From: Formosa agariphila KMM 3901
GTDB lineage: Bacteria; Bacteroidota; Bacteroidia; Flavobacteriales; Flavobacteriaceae
Assembly: GCF_000723205.1 (NCBI RefSeq)
Contig: NZ_HG315671.1
Coordinates: 903,351-967,350, forward strand
Length of the DNA: 64,000 nucleotides
Direction: 5' to 3'
In this document: positions 11,832 to 20,382 of the stretch, piece after piece
Position numbering within the stretch: position 1 is the first letter of the stretch
Layout: every line of letters begins with the position of its first letter
Translations under genes and position numbers: made by a program
The notes under the pieces: model-generated
Database searches by the model: none
Seen by the model: only the letters and a program-made list of their open reading frames with translations
Told to the model about the DNA's origin: nothing

Positions 11832-14090
11832 TTAATTCTTAACTAATTTTTTGCTAATCGTTTTGTTGTTTTGAGTCATTCTTAAAATATAAACACCCGA
11901 TTGTAAGTTTTGAGTGCTAATACTAGTGCTGTTTTGTATGGTTTTAGAAAGTACTAATTTTCCTAACATATTGTAAATGTCAACCTGAGATGCTTCTCCG
12001 TTTGGCATTGCAATGTTTAGTAAATCTTCCATTGGGTTAGGATAGATTTTAACAGCATTTAGACTGTCGTCTTCAATACTTAAAGATGCATCGTAACAGG
12101 TCCAAGCAAGGTTTTCAATAATAACACGGTCTGATGATGTTGATTTGTTATTTAATTCTAACGCAACCTCACCTTCAATATTAATATTTTCAACAGTTAT
12201 AGTTTGTACCACGTCGCTATAAGCAATTTGCCCAACTACATTTCCGTTTACTACAACATCAAAAGTTCCAGAACCACCACCAAATACACGTTGTGTCGTT
12301 ACCGTTAAAGTTCCGATACCTCCAGTTGTTTTAGGCGCAGTTAAGACACCATTTCTAATGGTGATAACTTTACTTAATTCGATATTCTGATCTATTCTAG
12401 CATCTGTAGCAGTCCATACTAAACCATTATCTCCAGTCCATGTTCTATCTCCGTACTGGCTGTCGTTTAAATCTTGAATAGGTGTAAGATTTGTAAATGT
12501 TTCTTCTGTACAGTAATCAGAATTTGTGTTTTCGTAACATGTCCAAGCCAGATTATCGATAACGATACGGTCACGATTATCTGAAGTAATATTATTTAAT
12601 TCCACAGTTACGTTACCCGCAATATTAATGTTTTCAATAGTTGTAGTTTGTTCAAATTCATTGTAAGGAATTTGGCCTACAACCTCACCATTAACAACTA
12701 AATCTAGAGTTCCAGATCCACCACCAAAAACGCGTAGTGTTGTTACTGTTAAAGCACCTATACCATTACTAGTCGTTGGAGCAGTTAAAGATCCAGAATT
12801 GTTTTTGTCGATTGCTACGGCTTTTGATCCATCAATATTTTGGTCTATTCTAGCACCCGTTGCAGTCCATTCTAAACCATTATCTCCAGTCCAAGTGCGT
12901 TCTGCATATGAGCTGTCATTTACGTCTATAGTTGATGATAGGTTTTCAAAACTTTCAGACGTACAATAATCCATTACAATTTCTCCAGACGTGGTTGCTG
13001 AAATCGATTCTGATACTGCAGAAACATTATTAGAAGCATCTTCGGCAGTTATTGTAAATGCATAGGTTGTATCTGCATCTAAATCTGAAATTGTAATTGT
13101 ATTTGTATACGCTTTTGTTAAGAACGTTCCATCCATGTATACATTGTAAGAGGCAACAGCAATATTGTCTGTAGAAGCAGTCCATGTTAATTTAATGCTA
13201 GACGCTGTAATATCGCTTGAAGCAAGAGCTGTAGGTACTGTTGGCGCTTCTGTATCTGTAACACTACTGTTACCATCCCATAAATTTTGTGCATCTGCAC
13301 CTCCCCAAATAGCAGTTGCTAAATATGGATTATCGATAAATGGGTTTCTGTTACCTTGGGCGTACGTATTAGATGTGTTTCCGTGGTAGGTGTTTCTTTG
13401 TTTTTCGAATTCTGAAACAGGATCTTCAATATTCCATTCTAAGAATAAATCAATCATGTCGTCAGGCGTTTGAGCAGAATCTCCAAAACCTACATTAGTT
13501 GGTAAACAACGCTCACCATATCTAATGTACATGTACATCACGATACGAGCACAGTCGCCTTTCCACTCGTCGCCAGGATACCAGCCATTGTTTGAAAAGT
13601 TTGAATTACCACTACCATCTGCAAATTTTAAATTGTTACGGTCTGCATTTCTACCAATGTCACTCGGACGTAGCATTTGTGCATCAGATCCAGGACCTTC
13701 TGTTCCTAAATTTGGAGTTCCTAAAGATTTTGCATAGATATGCTCACGATTCCATTCGCCTTGATTTCCTCCATTTTTGTTTTTATCTCTACTTCTGTCT
13801 GTAGAAATATTGTTGTCCATATCGTCATAACCATACATTAAAAGTACGTTGTTACTATTGTCGGGATCAAGATCTGTAACTTTTAACGCTTCCCATACTT
13901 CTGGAGTGTACGTCAATTCTTTAACATGTTTTGCAATTGTAACGGCGCTTAAGTCTTCTTTAAGTTCTACGCCGGTTTTAGAAAAGTTTACGGTGTTGTA
14001 ATATGCTTGTAAGTCTTCAGGTGGGTTTATTTGAGCAAAGCCAAATAATGTTGAAAAGGTTAAGCATACTGATAAGTAAAAGTGCTTCAT
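11832..14090 (-). CDS. Secreted endonuclease I with FN3, two tandem beta modules and a type IX sorting domain
   Basis: 752-residue exported nuclease. A signal peptide (about 1-19, ending GFA) is followed by an endonuclease I domain (about 60-265) with NREHIYAKSLGTPN and RNADRNNLKF, the DNA-cutting fold of Vvn/EndA nucleases. A fibronectin type III domain follows (about 282-368). Then come two tandem modules of about 145 residues (374-520 and 525-668), clearly duplicates of each other: both begin DYCT and contain RTWTGDNGL, RVFGGGSGT and LAWTCY. The last 75 residues form a type A sorting domain (KIYPNPMEDLLNI to SKKLVKN) that sends the protein through the type IX system. Likely role: degrading extracellular DNA for nutrients. 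The modules' function is unknown; they may be beta-sandwich binding domains. Confidence 0.9.
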   Translation of the reverse strand: MKHFYLSVCLTFSTLFGFAQINPPEDLQAYYNTVNFSKTGVELKEDLSAVTIAKHVKELTYTPEVWEALKVTDLDPDNSNNVLLMYGYDDMDNNISTDRSRDKNKNGGNQGEWNREHIYAKSLGTPNLGTEGPGSDAQMLRPSDIGRNADRNNLKFADGSGNSNFSNNGWYPGDEWKGDCARIVMYMYIRYGERCLPTNVGFGDSAQTPDDMIDLFLEWNIEDPVSEFEKQRNTYHGNTSNTYAQGNRNPFIDNPYLATAIWGGADAQNLWDGNSSVTDTEAPTVPTALASSDITASSIKLTWTASTDNIAVASYNVYMDGTFLTKAYTNTITISDLDADTTYAFTITAEDASNNVSAVSESISATTSGEIVMDYCTSESFENLSSTIDVNDSSYAERTWTGDNGLEWTATGARIDQNIDGSKAVAIDKNNSGSLTAPTTSNGIGALTVTTLRVFGGGSGTLDLVVNGEVVGQIPYNEFEQTTTIENINIAGNVTVELNNITSDNRDRIVIDNLAWTCYENTNSDYCTEETFTNLTPIQDLNDSQYGDRTWTGDNGLVWTATDARIDQNIELSKVITIRNGVLTAPKTTGGIGTLTVTTQRVFGGGSGTFDVVVNGNVVGQIAYSDVVQTITVENINIEGEVALELNNKSTSSDRVIIENLAWTCYDASLSIEDDSLNAVKIYPNPMEDLLNIAMPNGEASQVDIYNMLGKLVLSKTIQNSTSISTQNLQSGVYILRMTQNNKTISKKLVKN

Positions 14091-14139
14091 AGGGTATTAT
14101 TTAAGTTGTTTTTAATTTGTGCCCAATTTACAAAATAAA

Positions 14140-14172
14140 AAAGCTAGTAAAGACGAATCTTTACTAGCTTTT
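14140..14172 (-). terminator. Intrinsic terminator after the RsmB-type gene
   Basis: Arms 14140-14152 and 14159-14171 pair perfectly over 13 bases around a 6-base loop. A T-rich tail follows on the minus strand. Confidence 0.9.
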
Positions 14173-14196
14173 ACCGAGGATTATACTATGTGTTTT

Positions 14197-15408
14197 TTAC
14201 TTTCTTTTAAGTAAAGCCATATAAAATCCGTCGAATCCTGTTTTGTGAGCATAAATATTTTCGTCGCGCACTAAGGTAAAATCTTTTCCGAACTCCGATG
14301 TTAAGAAAGTGTCAACTTGTTGTCTGTTTTCAGAAGGTAAAACGGAGCAGGTAGCATATACCATTTGTCCGCCAGATTTAACCATTCTAGAATACGTCTG
14401 AAGAATCTCTTGTTGTGTTTCGCGAATTCTATCTAAAAATTCAGGTTGTAATTTCCATTTAGCATCCGGATTTCTTCTTAAAACCCCAAGGCCTGAACAT
14501 GGTGCATCAATTAGCACACGGTCGGCTTTATCGTATAATTTCTTAATAACTTTAGTCGATTCTATAGGACGTTGTTCAATATTATGAGCACCATCGCGTT
14601 TTGCACGACGTTTTAATTCATGCAATTTATGCGCATAAATATCTAAAGCAATAATTTGTCCTTTGTTTTCCATTAAAGATGCCAAGTGTAATGTTTTTCC
14701 ACCTGCACCAGCACAAGTGTCTATAACACGCATTCCAGGTTCAACCTCTAAATATTTAGCAACCAATTGAGACGATGCATCTTGCACTTCAAAATGACCG
14801 TTTTTAAAAGATTCTGTTGTAAAAACATTGGCACGCTCTTTTAATTTAAGCGCATCAGGATAGCCTTTAATAAATTCCGTTTCGATGTCGACATCAAAAA
14901 GGTCGGCTTGTAACTTGTCTTTAGTTATTTTTAAGGTGTTTGTTCTAAGCACAACATCGGCTTGTTGGTTTAAAGCAGCAATCTCTTTAGTCCAAAGTTC
15001 CTCACCTAATTCTTTAGCACCAATTTCGTCCATCCAATCGGGAATCGATTCTTTGAATTTTCTAATTTTAGACAATTCATCAAAACGTCCTTTAATTTTA
15101 CGTGTCGGTGTTTTTTCAAAATAAGACCAGTCTGGTAACTTAATACCTTTCAGTGTTGCCCATACGGCAAATATTCTCCAAATATTATCTCTATCGTAAG
15201 GCTCTTTTACTTCTGCTATTTCAGCATATAGGCGTTTCCAGCGAACAATCTCGTAAGTTGTTTCGGCTACAAAGCCACGGTCACGACTTCCCCAGCGTTT
15301 GTCGCGTTTTAATAATTGTTGAACAACTTTGTCGGCATAAACTCCTTCATTAAAAATGAGCATTAATCCGTCTACTACCGCAAAGCATAAATTTCTATGT
15401 AATCGCAT
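14197..15408 (-). CDS. RsmB/NOP-family rRNA cytosine-5 methyltransferase
   Basis: 403-residue S-adenosylmethionine-dependent enzyme that methylates carbon 5 of an rRNA cytosine. The N-terminal part (about 1-130) resembles the NusB-like RNA-binding domain of RsmB. The Rossmann domain holds the SAM motif VIDTCAGAGGKTLHLAS, the release cysteine C304 in DAPCSGLG and the nucleophile C354 in YATCSVLPSEN. The protein is slightly shorter than E. coli RsmB (429). The exact target base cannot be told from sequence. It has its own promoter element (15427-15434) and is divergent from the lipoprotein gene at 15471. Confidence 0.88.
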   Translation of the reverse strand: MRLHRNLCFAVVDGLMLIFNEGVYADKVVQQLLKRDKRWGSRDRGFVAETTYEIVRWKRLYAEIAEVKEPYDRDNIWRIFAVWATLKGIKLPDWSYFEKTPTRKIKGRFDELSKIRKFKESIPDWMDEIGAKELGEELWTKEIAALNQQADVVLRTNTLKITKDKLQADLFDVDIETEFIKGYPDALKLKERANVFTTESFKNGHFEVQDASSQLVAKYLEVEPGMRVIDTCAGAGGKTLHLASLMENKGQIIALDIYAHKLHELKRRAKRDGAHNIEQRPIESTKVIKKLYDKADRVLIDAPCSGLGVLRRNPDAKWKLQPEFLDRIRETQQEILQTYSRMVKSGGQMVYATCSVLPSENRQQVDTFLTSEFGKDFTLVRDENIYAHKTGFDGFYMALLKRK

Positions 15409-15426
15409 TTTGTGTATTTAAGGCCA

Positions 15427-15434
15427 CAAAGGTA
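15427..15434 (-). promoter_or_regulatory. -7 promoter element for the RsmB-type gene
   Basis: Minus strand reads TACCTTTG, a match to TAnnTTTG, 18 bases before the ATG. Confidence 0.5.
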
Positions 15435-15470
15435 AGTTTAATTAATTATTTTTAGCCAAAATTTTAATAA

Positions 15471-16511
15471 ATGCGACTAATAGCGAGCCTTTTACTTTTT
15501 GTTTTAATCAGTTCTTGTAAACAAGATGTTCAAAAACCTTCAAAAATTTACAAATCTGTTGAAATTCAGGATGTTTATAATGACTCTTTAAGCATACGTG
15601 CCATTGAACTTATGGGCGATGGCACCCTAGCTTTTGCTGCAGATAAAGGAACTTACGGATTATATTTTCCAAAAAAGGAGCAAGTGGCAACATCAAAGCA
15701 ACTTCACGATTCTGTGCCGTTACATTTTAGAGCCGTTGCACATACATCTACCGATTTTTTTATGTTGAGTATTGAAAGTCCTGCATTATTATATAAAACA
15801 GGAGACGATGGAAGCATGAAACGCGTTTATAAAGAAGAAGGCGAAGAGGTGTTTTACGACGCTATGACGTTTTGGAACGATAAAGAAGGTATTGCGGTAG
15901 GCGATAGTGTTAATGGTTGTTTGTCTATAATTATTACTCGAGACGGCGGCGAAACCTGGGCGAAGTTACCTTGCGAGAACTTACCTAAAGCCATCGAAGG
16001 TGAAGGCGCGTTTGCTGCGAGTAACACCAATATTAAAGTGTTAGAAGATAAAGCATGGATTGCAACTACTAGCGGAACTATTTATTATTCTGAAAATAAA
16101 GGTGAAACTTGGATTACAATTGAAACGCCAATGCAGAACACAGAAGCAACTCAAGGTGTTTATTCTATCGATTTTTACGATGAATTAAATGGCTTTGCTA
16201 TTGGTGGAGATTACACCAAACCCGATGTAAATACCAACAATAAAATGAAAACTGTCGATGGTGGAAAAACATGGCTGCTGGTTGCAGACGGTGAAGAGCC
16301 AGGTTACAAGAGTTGCGTGCAATATATGCCGAATCGTAATGCTGAAAGTTTAGTTGCAGTTGGTTTTAATGGTATTTCAATGTCGAATGACCATGGAGAA
16401 TCTTGGAAACAAATTAGTGAGGAATCTTTCTACACTATTCGTTTTTTAAATGATTCTATTGCCTATGCTGCAGGAAAAGGGCGAATTTCGAAGCTCGTTT
16501 TTACAGAATAA
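15471..16511 (+). CDS. YCF48/BNR-repeat beta-propeller lipoprotein
   Basis: 346-residue exported lipoprotein: the signal peptide ends in LISSC, a lipobox with the modified cysteine at about residue 16. The mature part has repeated blades with the sialidase-type Asp-box pattern, for example TRDGGETWAKL, SENKGETWITI, TVDGGKTWLLV and SNDHGESWKQI. This indicates a six- or seven-bladed propeller like YCF48 or the photosystem II assembly factor HCF136, although photosystem biology is not implied in a flavobacterium. It probably acts as a surface or periplasmic binding scaffold. Such proteins are often mislabelled oxidoreductases. Partner unknown. Confidence 0.75.
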   Translation: MRLIASLLLFVLISSCKQDVQKPSKIYKSVEIQDVYNDSLSIRAIELMGDGTLAFAADKGTYGLYFPKKEQVATSKQLHDSVPLHFRAVAHTSTDFFMLSIESPALLYKTGDDGSMKRVYKEEGEEVFYDAMTFWNDKEGIAVGDSVNGCLSIIITRDGGETWAKLPCENLPKAIEGEGAFAASNTNIKVLEDKAWIATTSGTIYYSENKGETWITIETPMQNTEATQGVYSIDFYDELNGFAIGGDYTKPDVNTNNKMKTVDGGKTWLLVADGEEPGYKSCVQYMPNRNAESLVAVGFNGISMSNDHGESWKQISEESFYTIRFLNDSIAYAAGKGRISKLVFTE

Positions 16512-16547
16512 TTCAAACTTTTAATTAGTGTTTTCTGCGCTACAAAT

Positions 16548-16703
16548 TTATATACTACTTATACAAATAGAAACATAATATACACCTGTTATTATAAATA
16601 CAACTCCTGCAATGGTATGCATACCAGATTCAATCTTCGTAATTTTAGTGTAAAACATATCCACTTTTCCATCTGTAAAGGCTAATAAATAGGTGAAAAG
16701 AAT
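16548..16703 (-). pseudogene. C-terminal remnant of a polytopic membrane permease
   Basis: A 51-codon open stretch on the minus strand with no ATG at its front and a stop just upstream (16704-16706). It reads like the end of a membrane protein: a loop with FYTKITKIESGMHT, then a hydrophobic helix IAGVVFIITGVYYVSI and a stop. The pattern (ITKIE..., last helix GVxFIxxGVYY) resembles the C-terminus of DsbD/CcdA- or ArsG-like sulfite/arsenical efflux permeases. No more of the gene is recognisable upstream. I infer a decayed, 5'-deleted gene; family assignment is tentative. Confidence 0.45.
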
Positions 16704-16886
16704 TTAAGATAGGTTTTTATAATGAGATATGATTTTAGTCATCTTTTATTATATGGATTCAACTTAATTTTGCTCTGCTTTTAAAGGAAATCTTTCATTA
16801 AAAAATAAATGATAGAAAGTTAGTTTAGGAATAATTTTAATAATATGAAGCACAAATATAGATGCGTTAAGTTTTAATTATTTAAC
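16704..16886. other. AT-rich spacer upstream of the B12 riboswitch
   Basis: No gene or strong hairpin was seen here. It probably contains the rest of the deletion scar of the permease remnant and the upstream part of the riboswitch promoter. Confidence 0.4.
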
Positions 16887-16894
16887 TAAATTTG
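16887..16894 (+). promoter_or_regulatory. -7 promoter element of the B12 operon
   Basis: Reads TAAATTTG. A transcript starting about 6 bases later would begin right at the 5' end of the cobalamin riboswitch, which supports the call. Confidence 0.6.
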
Positions 16895-16904
16895 CGCTTT
16901 TAAA

Positions 16905-17085
16905 AGTATAAAGGGAAATGGTTGTTGTGTTTTTTTAACACTAACATTAAAAGAGAATTCGGTGTGAATCCGAAACTGTCCCGCAGCTGTAAGCTCATAA
17001 CGGAAACCTAATTTATGGTCACTTTTCAATAGAAGGGGAAGGCCAGGTGAAAGGAGTAAGTCAGAAGACCTGCCATTTTTTATTA
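16905..17085 (+). promoter_or_regulatory. Cobalamin riboswitch
   Basis: The conserved core is visible: GAATTCGGTGTGAATCCG near 16953, then ACTGTCCCGCAGCTGTAAG (16974-16992), GGCCAGGTGA (17041-17050), and the B12-box variant AGTCAGAAGACCTGCC (17059-17074). This RNA binds coenzyme B12 and in the bound state normally represses the downstream transporter. A 6-bp hairpin (17094-17113, agcttt/aaagct around CGGGGAT) follows the aptamer without a T run. Control may therefore be at translation initiation rather than termination; that is inference. The start of btuB is at 17201. Confidence 0.93.
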
Positions 17086-17200
17086 ATTCAAATAGCTTTC
17101 GGGGATAAAAGCTGGGATTAGAATCTTATCATTCTTCTCTTTAGGAGTAGCCATGTTTTAATGTGGTTAGTCTACCCTCGACTGCAATAAATTAATTGAG

Positions 17201-19210
17201 GTGAGGTTTTCAAAATCGTTATATAATTTTATTTTAATTACGTGTATCACGTGTTTAAGTTCGGTATCTGTTTTTGCACAAGAACAAGATAGTGTTGCTG
17301 CAACTTCGCTGAAAGAAGTTGTGTTAAAATATAATATTACACAGCATAAAAAACATGAATCTCCTGCACCAGTACAAACTTTAGATGGAGAAACTTTAAC
17401 CCGATTAAACAGCTTAAATGTTGCCGATGCCATTCGGTTTTTTAGTGGTGTACAACTTAAAGATTATGGCGGTGTTGGTGGTATTAAAACCGTAAATATT
17501 CGTAGTATGGGATCGCAACATACTGGCGTGTTTTACGACGGCGTCCGTCTTGGAAATGCTCAAAATGGTCAAGTCGATTTGGGTAAATATTCTTTAAGCA
17601 ACATGGAACAAGTAAGCTTGTACCAAGGGCAACGTACAGATTTAGACCAATCGGCAAATGCTTATGCGTCTGCAAATAGTATTTATTTAAAATCTAAAAC
17701 TCCAGATTTTAGTCCTGAAAAAAAGTACGAAGCAGATGTGACGTTCAAAACAGGTTCTTTCGGATTGGTTAATCCTTCGTTTGCTTTCGATTATAAATTA
17801 TCCGATAAAATTGCTGCTCGAGTAAGTGCCGAAATGGTGTCTGCAGATGGCGAATATAAATTTAGATACAGTAATGGGAGTTACGATACGACAGCGGTTA
17901 GACAAAATGCAGATATAACTTCGTATCGTGTAGAAACGACGCTATATGGAAATCCGTCTGATAAAACGAGTTGGCATGTAAAATACTATCATTTCGATTC
18001 TGAACGTGGCTTGCCAGGTGCCATTGTAGCCAATCGATTCAATAGGTCGCAGCGTTTGTGGGATCAAAGTAATTTTATTCAAGGCGAGTTTAAACATCAG
18101 GTTAACGATTCTTACTTCTTTGTTGTTAGAGGTAAATATGCAGATGATCACACACGTTATGTCAATCCCGAAATTGTATCTCTAGAAGGTGTATTAGACA
18201 ACAGGTATCATCAGAAAAAATATTATACTTCTATTATAAATACGGTTAAACTGAAGCCGTTTTGGGAAGTGTCGCTCGCATCAGATTTTGAAGAAAGCAC
18301 CCTCGATGCAAACCTCTATCGTTTTGCATATCCTAAACGGTTTTCTATGTTAAATGCACTAGCTAGTAACTTTCATTTTAAACGTTTCAATGTTCAGCTA
18401 AGTGTATTAAGCACAACTGTAAATGAAACCGTTGAAGCTTACGATTCGGCCGATGATCTTCAAAAATTCACACCTTCAGTGCTTGTTAATGTGCAACCTT
18501 TTCAGAATTCAGAATTCAGATTACGTGCATTTTATAAAAATATTTTCAGGATGCCAACCTTTAATGATTTGTATTACACATTTGTAGGGAACACGTTTTT
18601 AAGTCCAGAATATTCCGAGCAAATCGATTTCGGCTTATCGTATCAACATACAAAACAAAATTCGTTTTTTGAAGTCCAAGCCGATGTCTATAAGGTTTGG
18701 GTAACCGATAAAATTGTAGCTGTTCCAGGAGCTAATTTATTTCGATGGACTATGCTAAACCTCGGTCGAGTGGAAACAACAGGTGTGGAAGTTGGATTAA
18801 AATCGACAGTAAAATTCTATCAGGATGTAGATGTTACGGGTATGGTAAATTATGCGTATCAAGAAGCGGTAGATGCTACTCCGGGAAGCAACACCTACGG
18901 CGATCAGATTCCGTATTTGCCGTTACATAGTGGTAGTGCAACTTTAATGGGGGCTTACAGAGCATTTCAACTGAACTATAGTTTTATTTATACAGGCGAG
19001 CGCTATAGCCAAACTGCGAATATAAAATCTAATTACTTACAACCTTGGTACACTCATGATTTATCTGCGAATTATACATTTGAATGTTTCCATAATCCTA
19101 TGAAACTAGGTGTCGAGGTAAATAATGTCTTTGATCAACAATATGATGTGGTTAAGAATTTCCCAATGCCTGGGCGTTCGTATCGCTTCACACTTAATTA
19201 TAAACTTTAA
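17201..19210 (+). CDS. btuB: TonB-dependent vitamin B12 receptor, BtuB-like
   Basis: 669-residue outer-membrane receptor that takes up cobalamin, powered by TonB-ExbBD. The only usable start is GTG at 17201; an in-frame stop lies upstream at 17168. The signal peptide ends VSVFA-Q at about residue 26. A plug domain follows (about 45-160), with LNVADAIRFFSGVQLKDYGG and TVNIRSMGSQHTGVFYDGVRL. The 22-stranded barrel then runs to the end, closing with the aromatic-rich strand GRSYRFTLNYKL. The substrate is inferred from the cobalamin riboswitch immediately upstream and the BtuG-like gene downstream. It is first in a three-gene operon. Confidence 0.9.
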   Translation: MRFSKSLYNFILITCITCLSSVSVFAQEQDSVAATSLKEVVLKYNITQHKKHESPAPVQTLDGETLTRLNSLNVADAIRFFSGVQLKDYGGVGGIKTVNIRSMGSQHTGVFYDGVRLGNAQNGQVDLGKYSLSNMEQVSLYQGQRTDLDQSANAYASANSIYLKSKTPDFSPEKKYEADVTFKTGSFGLVNPSFAFDYKLSDKIAARVSAEMVSADGEYKFRYSNGSYDTTAVRQNADITSYRVETTLYGNPSDKTSWHVKYYHFDSERGLPGAIVANRFNRSQRLWDQSNFIQGEFKHQVNDSYFFVVRGKYADDHTRYVNPEIVSLEGVLDNRYHQKKYYTSIINTVKLKPFWEVSLASDFEESTLDANLYRFAYPKRFSMLNALASNFHFKRFNVQLSVLSTTVNETVEAYDSADDLQKFTPSVLVNVQPFQNSEFRLRAFYKNIFRMPTFNDLYYTFVGNTFLSPEYSEQIDFGLSYQHTKQNSFFEVQADVYKVWVTDKIVAVPGANLFRWTMLNLGRVETTGVEVGLKSTVKFYQDVDVTGMVNYAYQEAVDATPGSNTYGDQIPYLPLHSGSATLMGAYRAFQLNYSFIYTGERYSQTANIKSNYLQPWYTHDLSANYTFECFHNPMKLGVEVNNVFDQQYDVVKNFPMPGRSYRFTLNYKL

Positions 19211-19227
19211 AAATTAAATTTTAAACT

Positions 19228-20364
19228 ATGAAAAAGTACCTACTATTTTTTGTTCTTATTATATCTGTGTTTTCCTGTCGGAATGACGATGATATGTTCG
19301 AAGAAGACAACTCTCAAACACCCGAAGTGCCTGATGTAAACAACGTTTTAAAAGGCTTTTATGTTATAAACGAAGGGAACATGTCTATGAACAAAGCGTC
19401 TTTAGATTACATGGATTTTGAAACAGGAGAGTATAAGCATGAACGTTTTAGAGCTAATAATCCAACAGAAGTTGGAGGATTAGGAGATGTGGCAAACGAT
19501 ATAGGAATTTATGGTTCTAAAATGTATATCGTAGTTAATGCGTCGAATAAAGTTGAGGTTTTAGATGTAAAAACAGGTGTTAGATTAAAACAGATTAATG
19601 TAGATAATTGCCGATACATCACGTTTTACGAAGGTAAAGCCTATTTAAGCACTTACTTAGGAACCATAGGTGATCCAAATGCTCCGTTAGGACAAGTTAA
19701 CGAAATTGATACCACAAGTTTAGCCATAACACGTAAAGTAGATGTTGGGCGACAGCCAGAAGAATTGGTGGCCTACGATAATAAAATTTATGTAGCAAAT
19801 TCCGGAGGCTATAGTCCACCAGAATACGAATCGACCATTTCTGTAATCGATATTCCAAGCTTTACAGAAACGAAACGTATTGAAGTGGCTAAGAATTTAC
19901 ATCGTTTAAAAATAGATAGTGAAGGCGATTTATATGTGTCTTCAAGAGGGGATTATTTTGAAACGCCATCCAATTTTTTTGTTGTAGATACTAAAACAGA
20001 CGAAGTCAAGAAAACGTTCGATTTGGCTGTAAGTAATTTTACAATTCATAATGATATAGCATATATCTACAGTACCGAGTTCAGCTACTTTACAGGAAGC
20101 TTTGTTATTTCTTATAATATGTTAGATACCAAAACAGAAACTGTTTTAGATGCATCTTTTATAGCAGAAGGTAACGAAGATCTTATACAGACACCATACG
20201 GAATAGCCATAAATCCAGAGAATGAAGACATTTATATTACAGATGCCAAAGATTATTTTTCACCAGGCGATTTGTACTGTTTCGATTCGGATGGCGAGTT
20301 TAAATGGAAAGTAGAAATGGGAGACATTCCATCAAAAATTCAATTTGTATATCAACCAGAATAA
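19228..20364 (+). CDS. btuG: BtuG-like B12-capture surface lipoprotein (DUF5074/YncE propeller)
   Basis: 378-residue lipoprotein (signal ISVFSC, modified cysteine about residue 17). It has the acidic post-cysteine stretch RNDDDMFEEDN, typical of surface export in Bacteroidota. The body is a seven-bladed YncE-like propeller, with blades marked by GFYVINEGNMSMNKASLDY, DVANDIGIYGSKMYIVVNAS, RQPEELVAYDNKIYVAN and TPYGIAINPENEDIYITDAK. In Bacteroides, the BtuG proteins of this family bind B12 with extreme affinity on top of BtuB. The gene follows btuB by 17 bases under the same riboswitch, so I infer the same capture role. Symbol given by homology and context. Confidence 0.8.
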   Translation: MKKYLLFFVLIISVFSCRNDDDMFEEDNSQTPEVPDVNNVLKGFYVINEGNMSMNKASLDYMDFETGEYKHERFRANNPTEVGGLGDVANDIGIYGSKMYIVVNASNKVEVLDVKTGVRLKQINVDNCRYITFYEGKAYLSTYLGTIGDPNAPLGQVNEIDTTSLAITRKVDVGRQPEELVAYDNKIYVANSGGYSPPEYESTISVIDIPSFTETKRIEVAKNLHRLKIDSEGDLYVSSRGDYFETPSNFFVVDTKTDEVKKTFDLAVSNFTIHNDIAYIYSTEFSYFTGSFVISYNMLDTKTETVLDASFIAEGNEDLIQTPYGIAINPENEDIYITDAKDYFSPGDLYCFDSDGEFKWKVEMGDIPSKIQFVYQPE

Positions 20365-20382
20365 TTATAATAAAAAAGAAAA

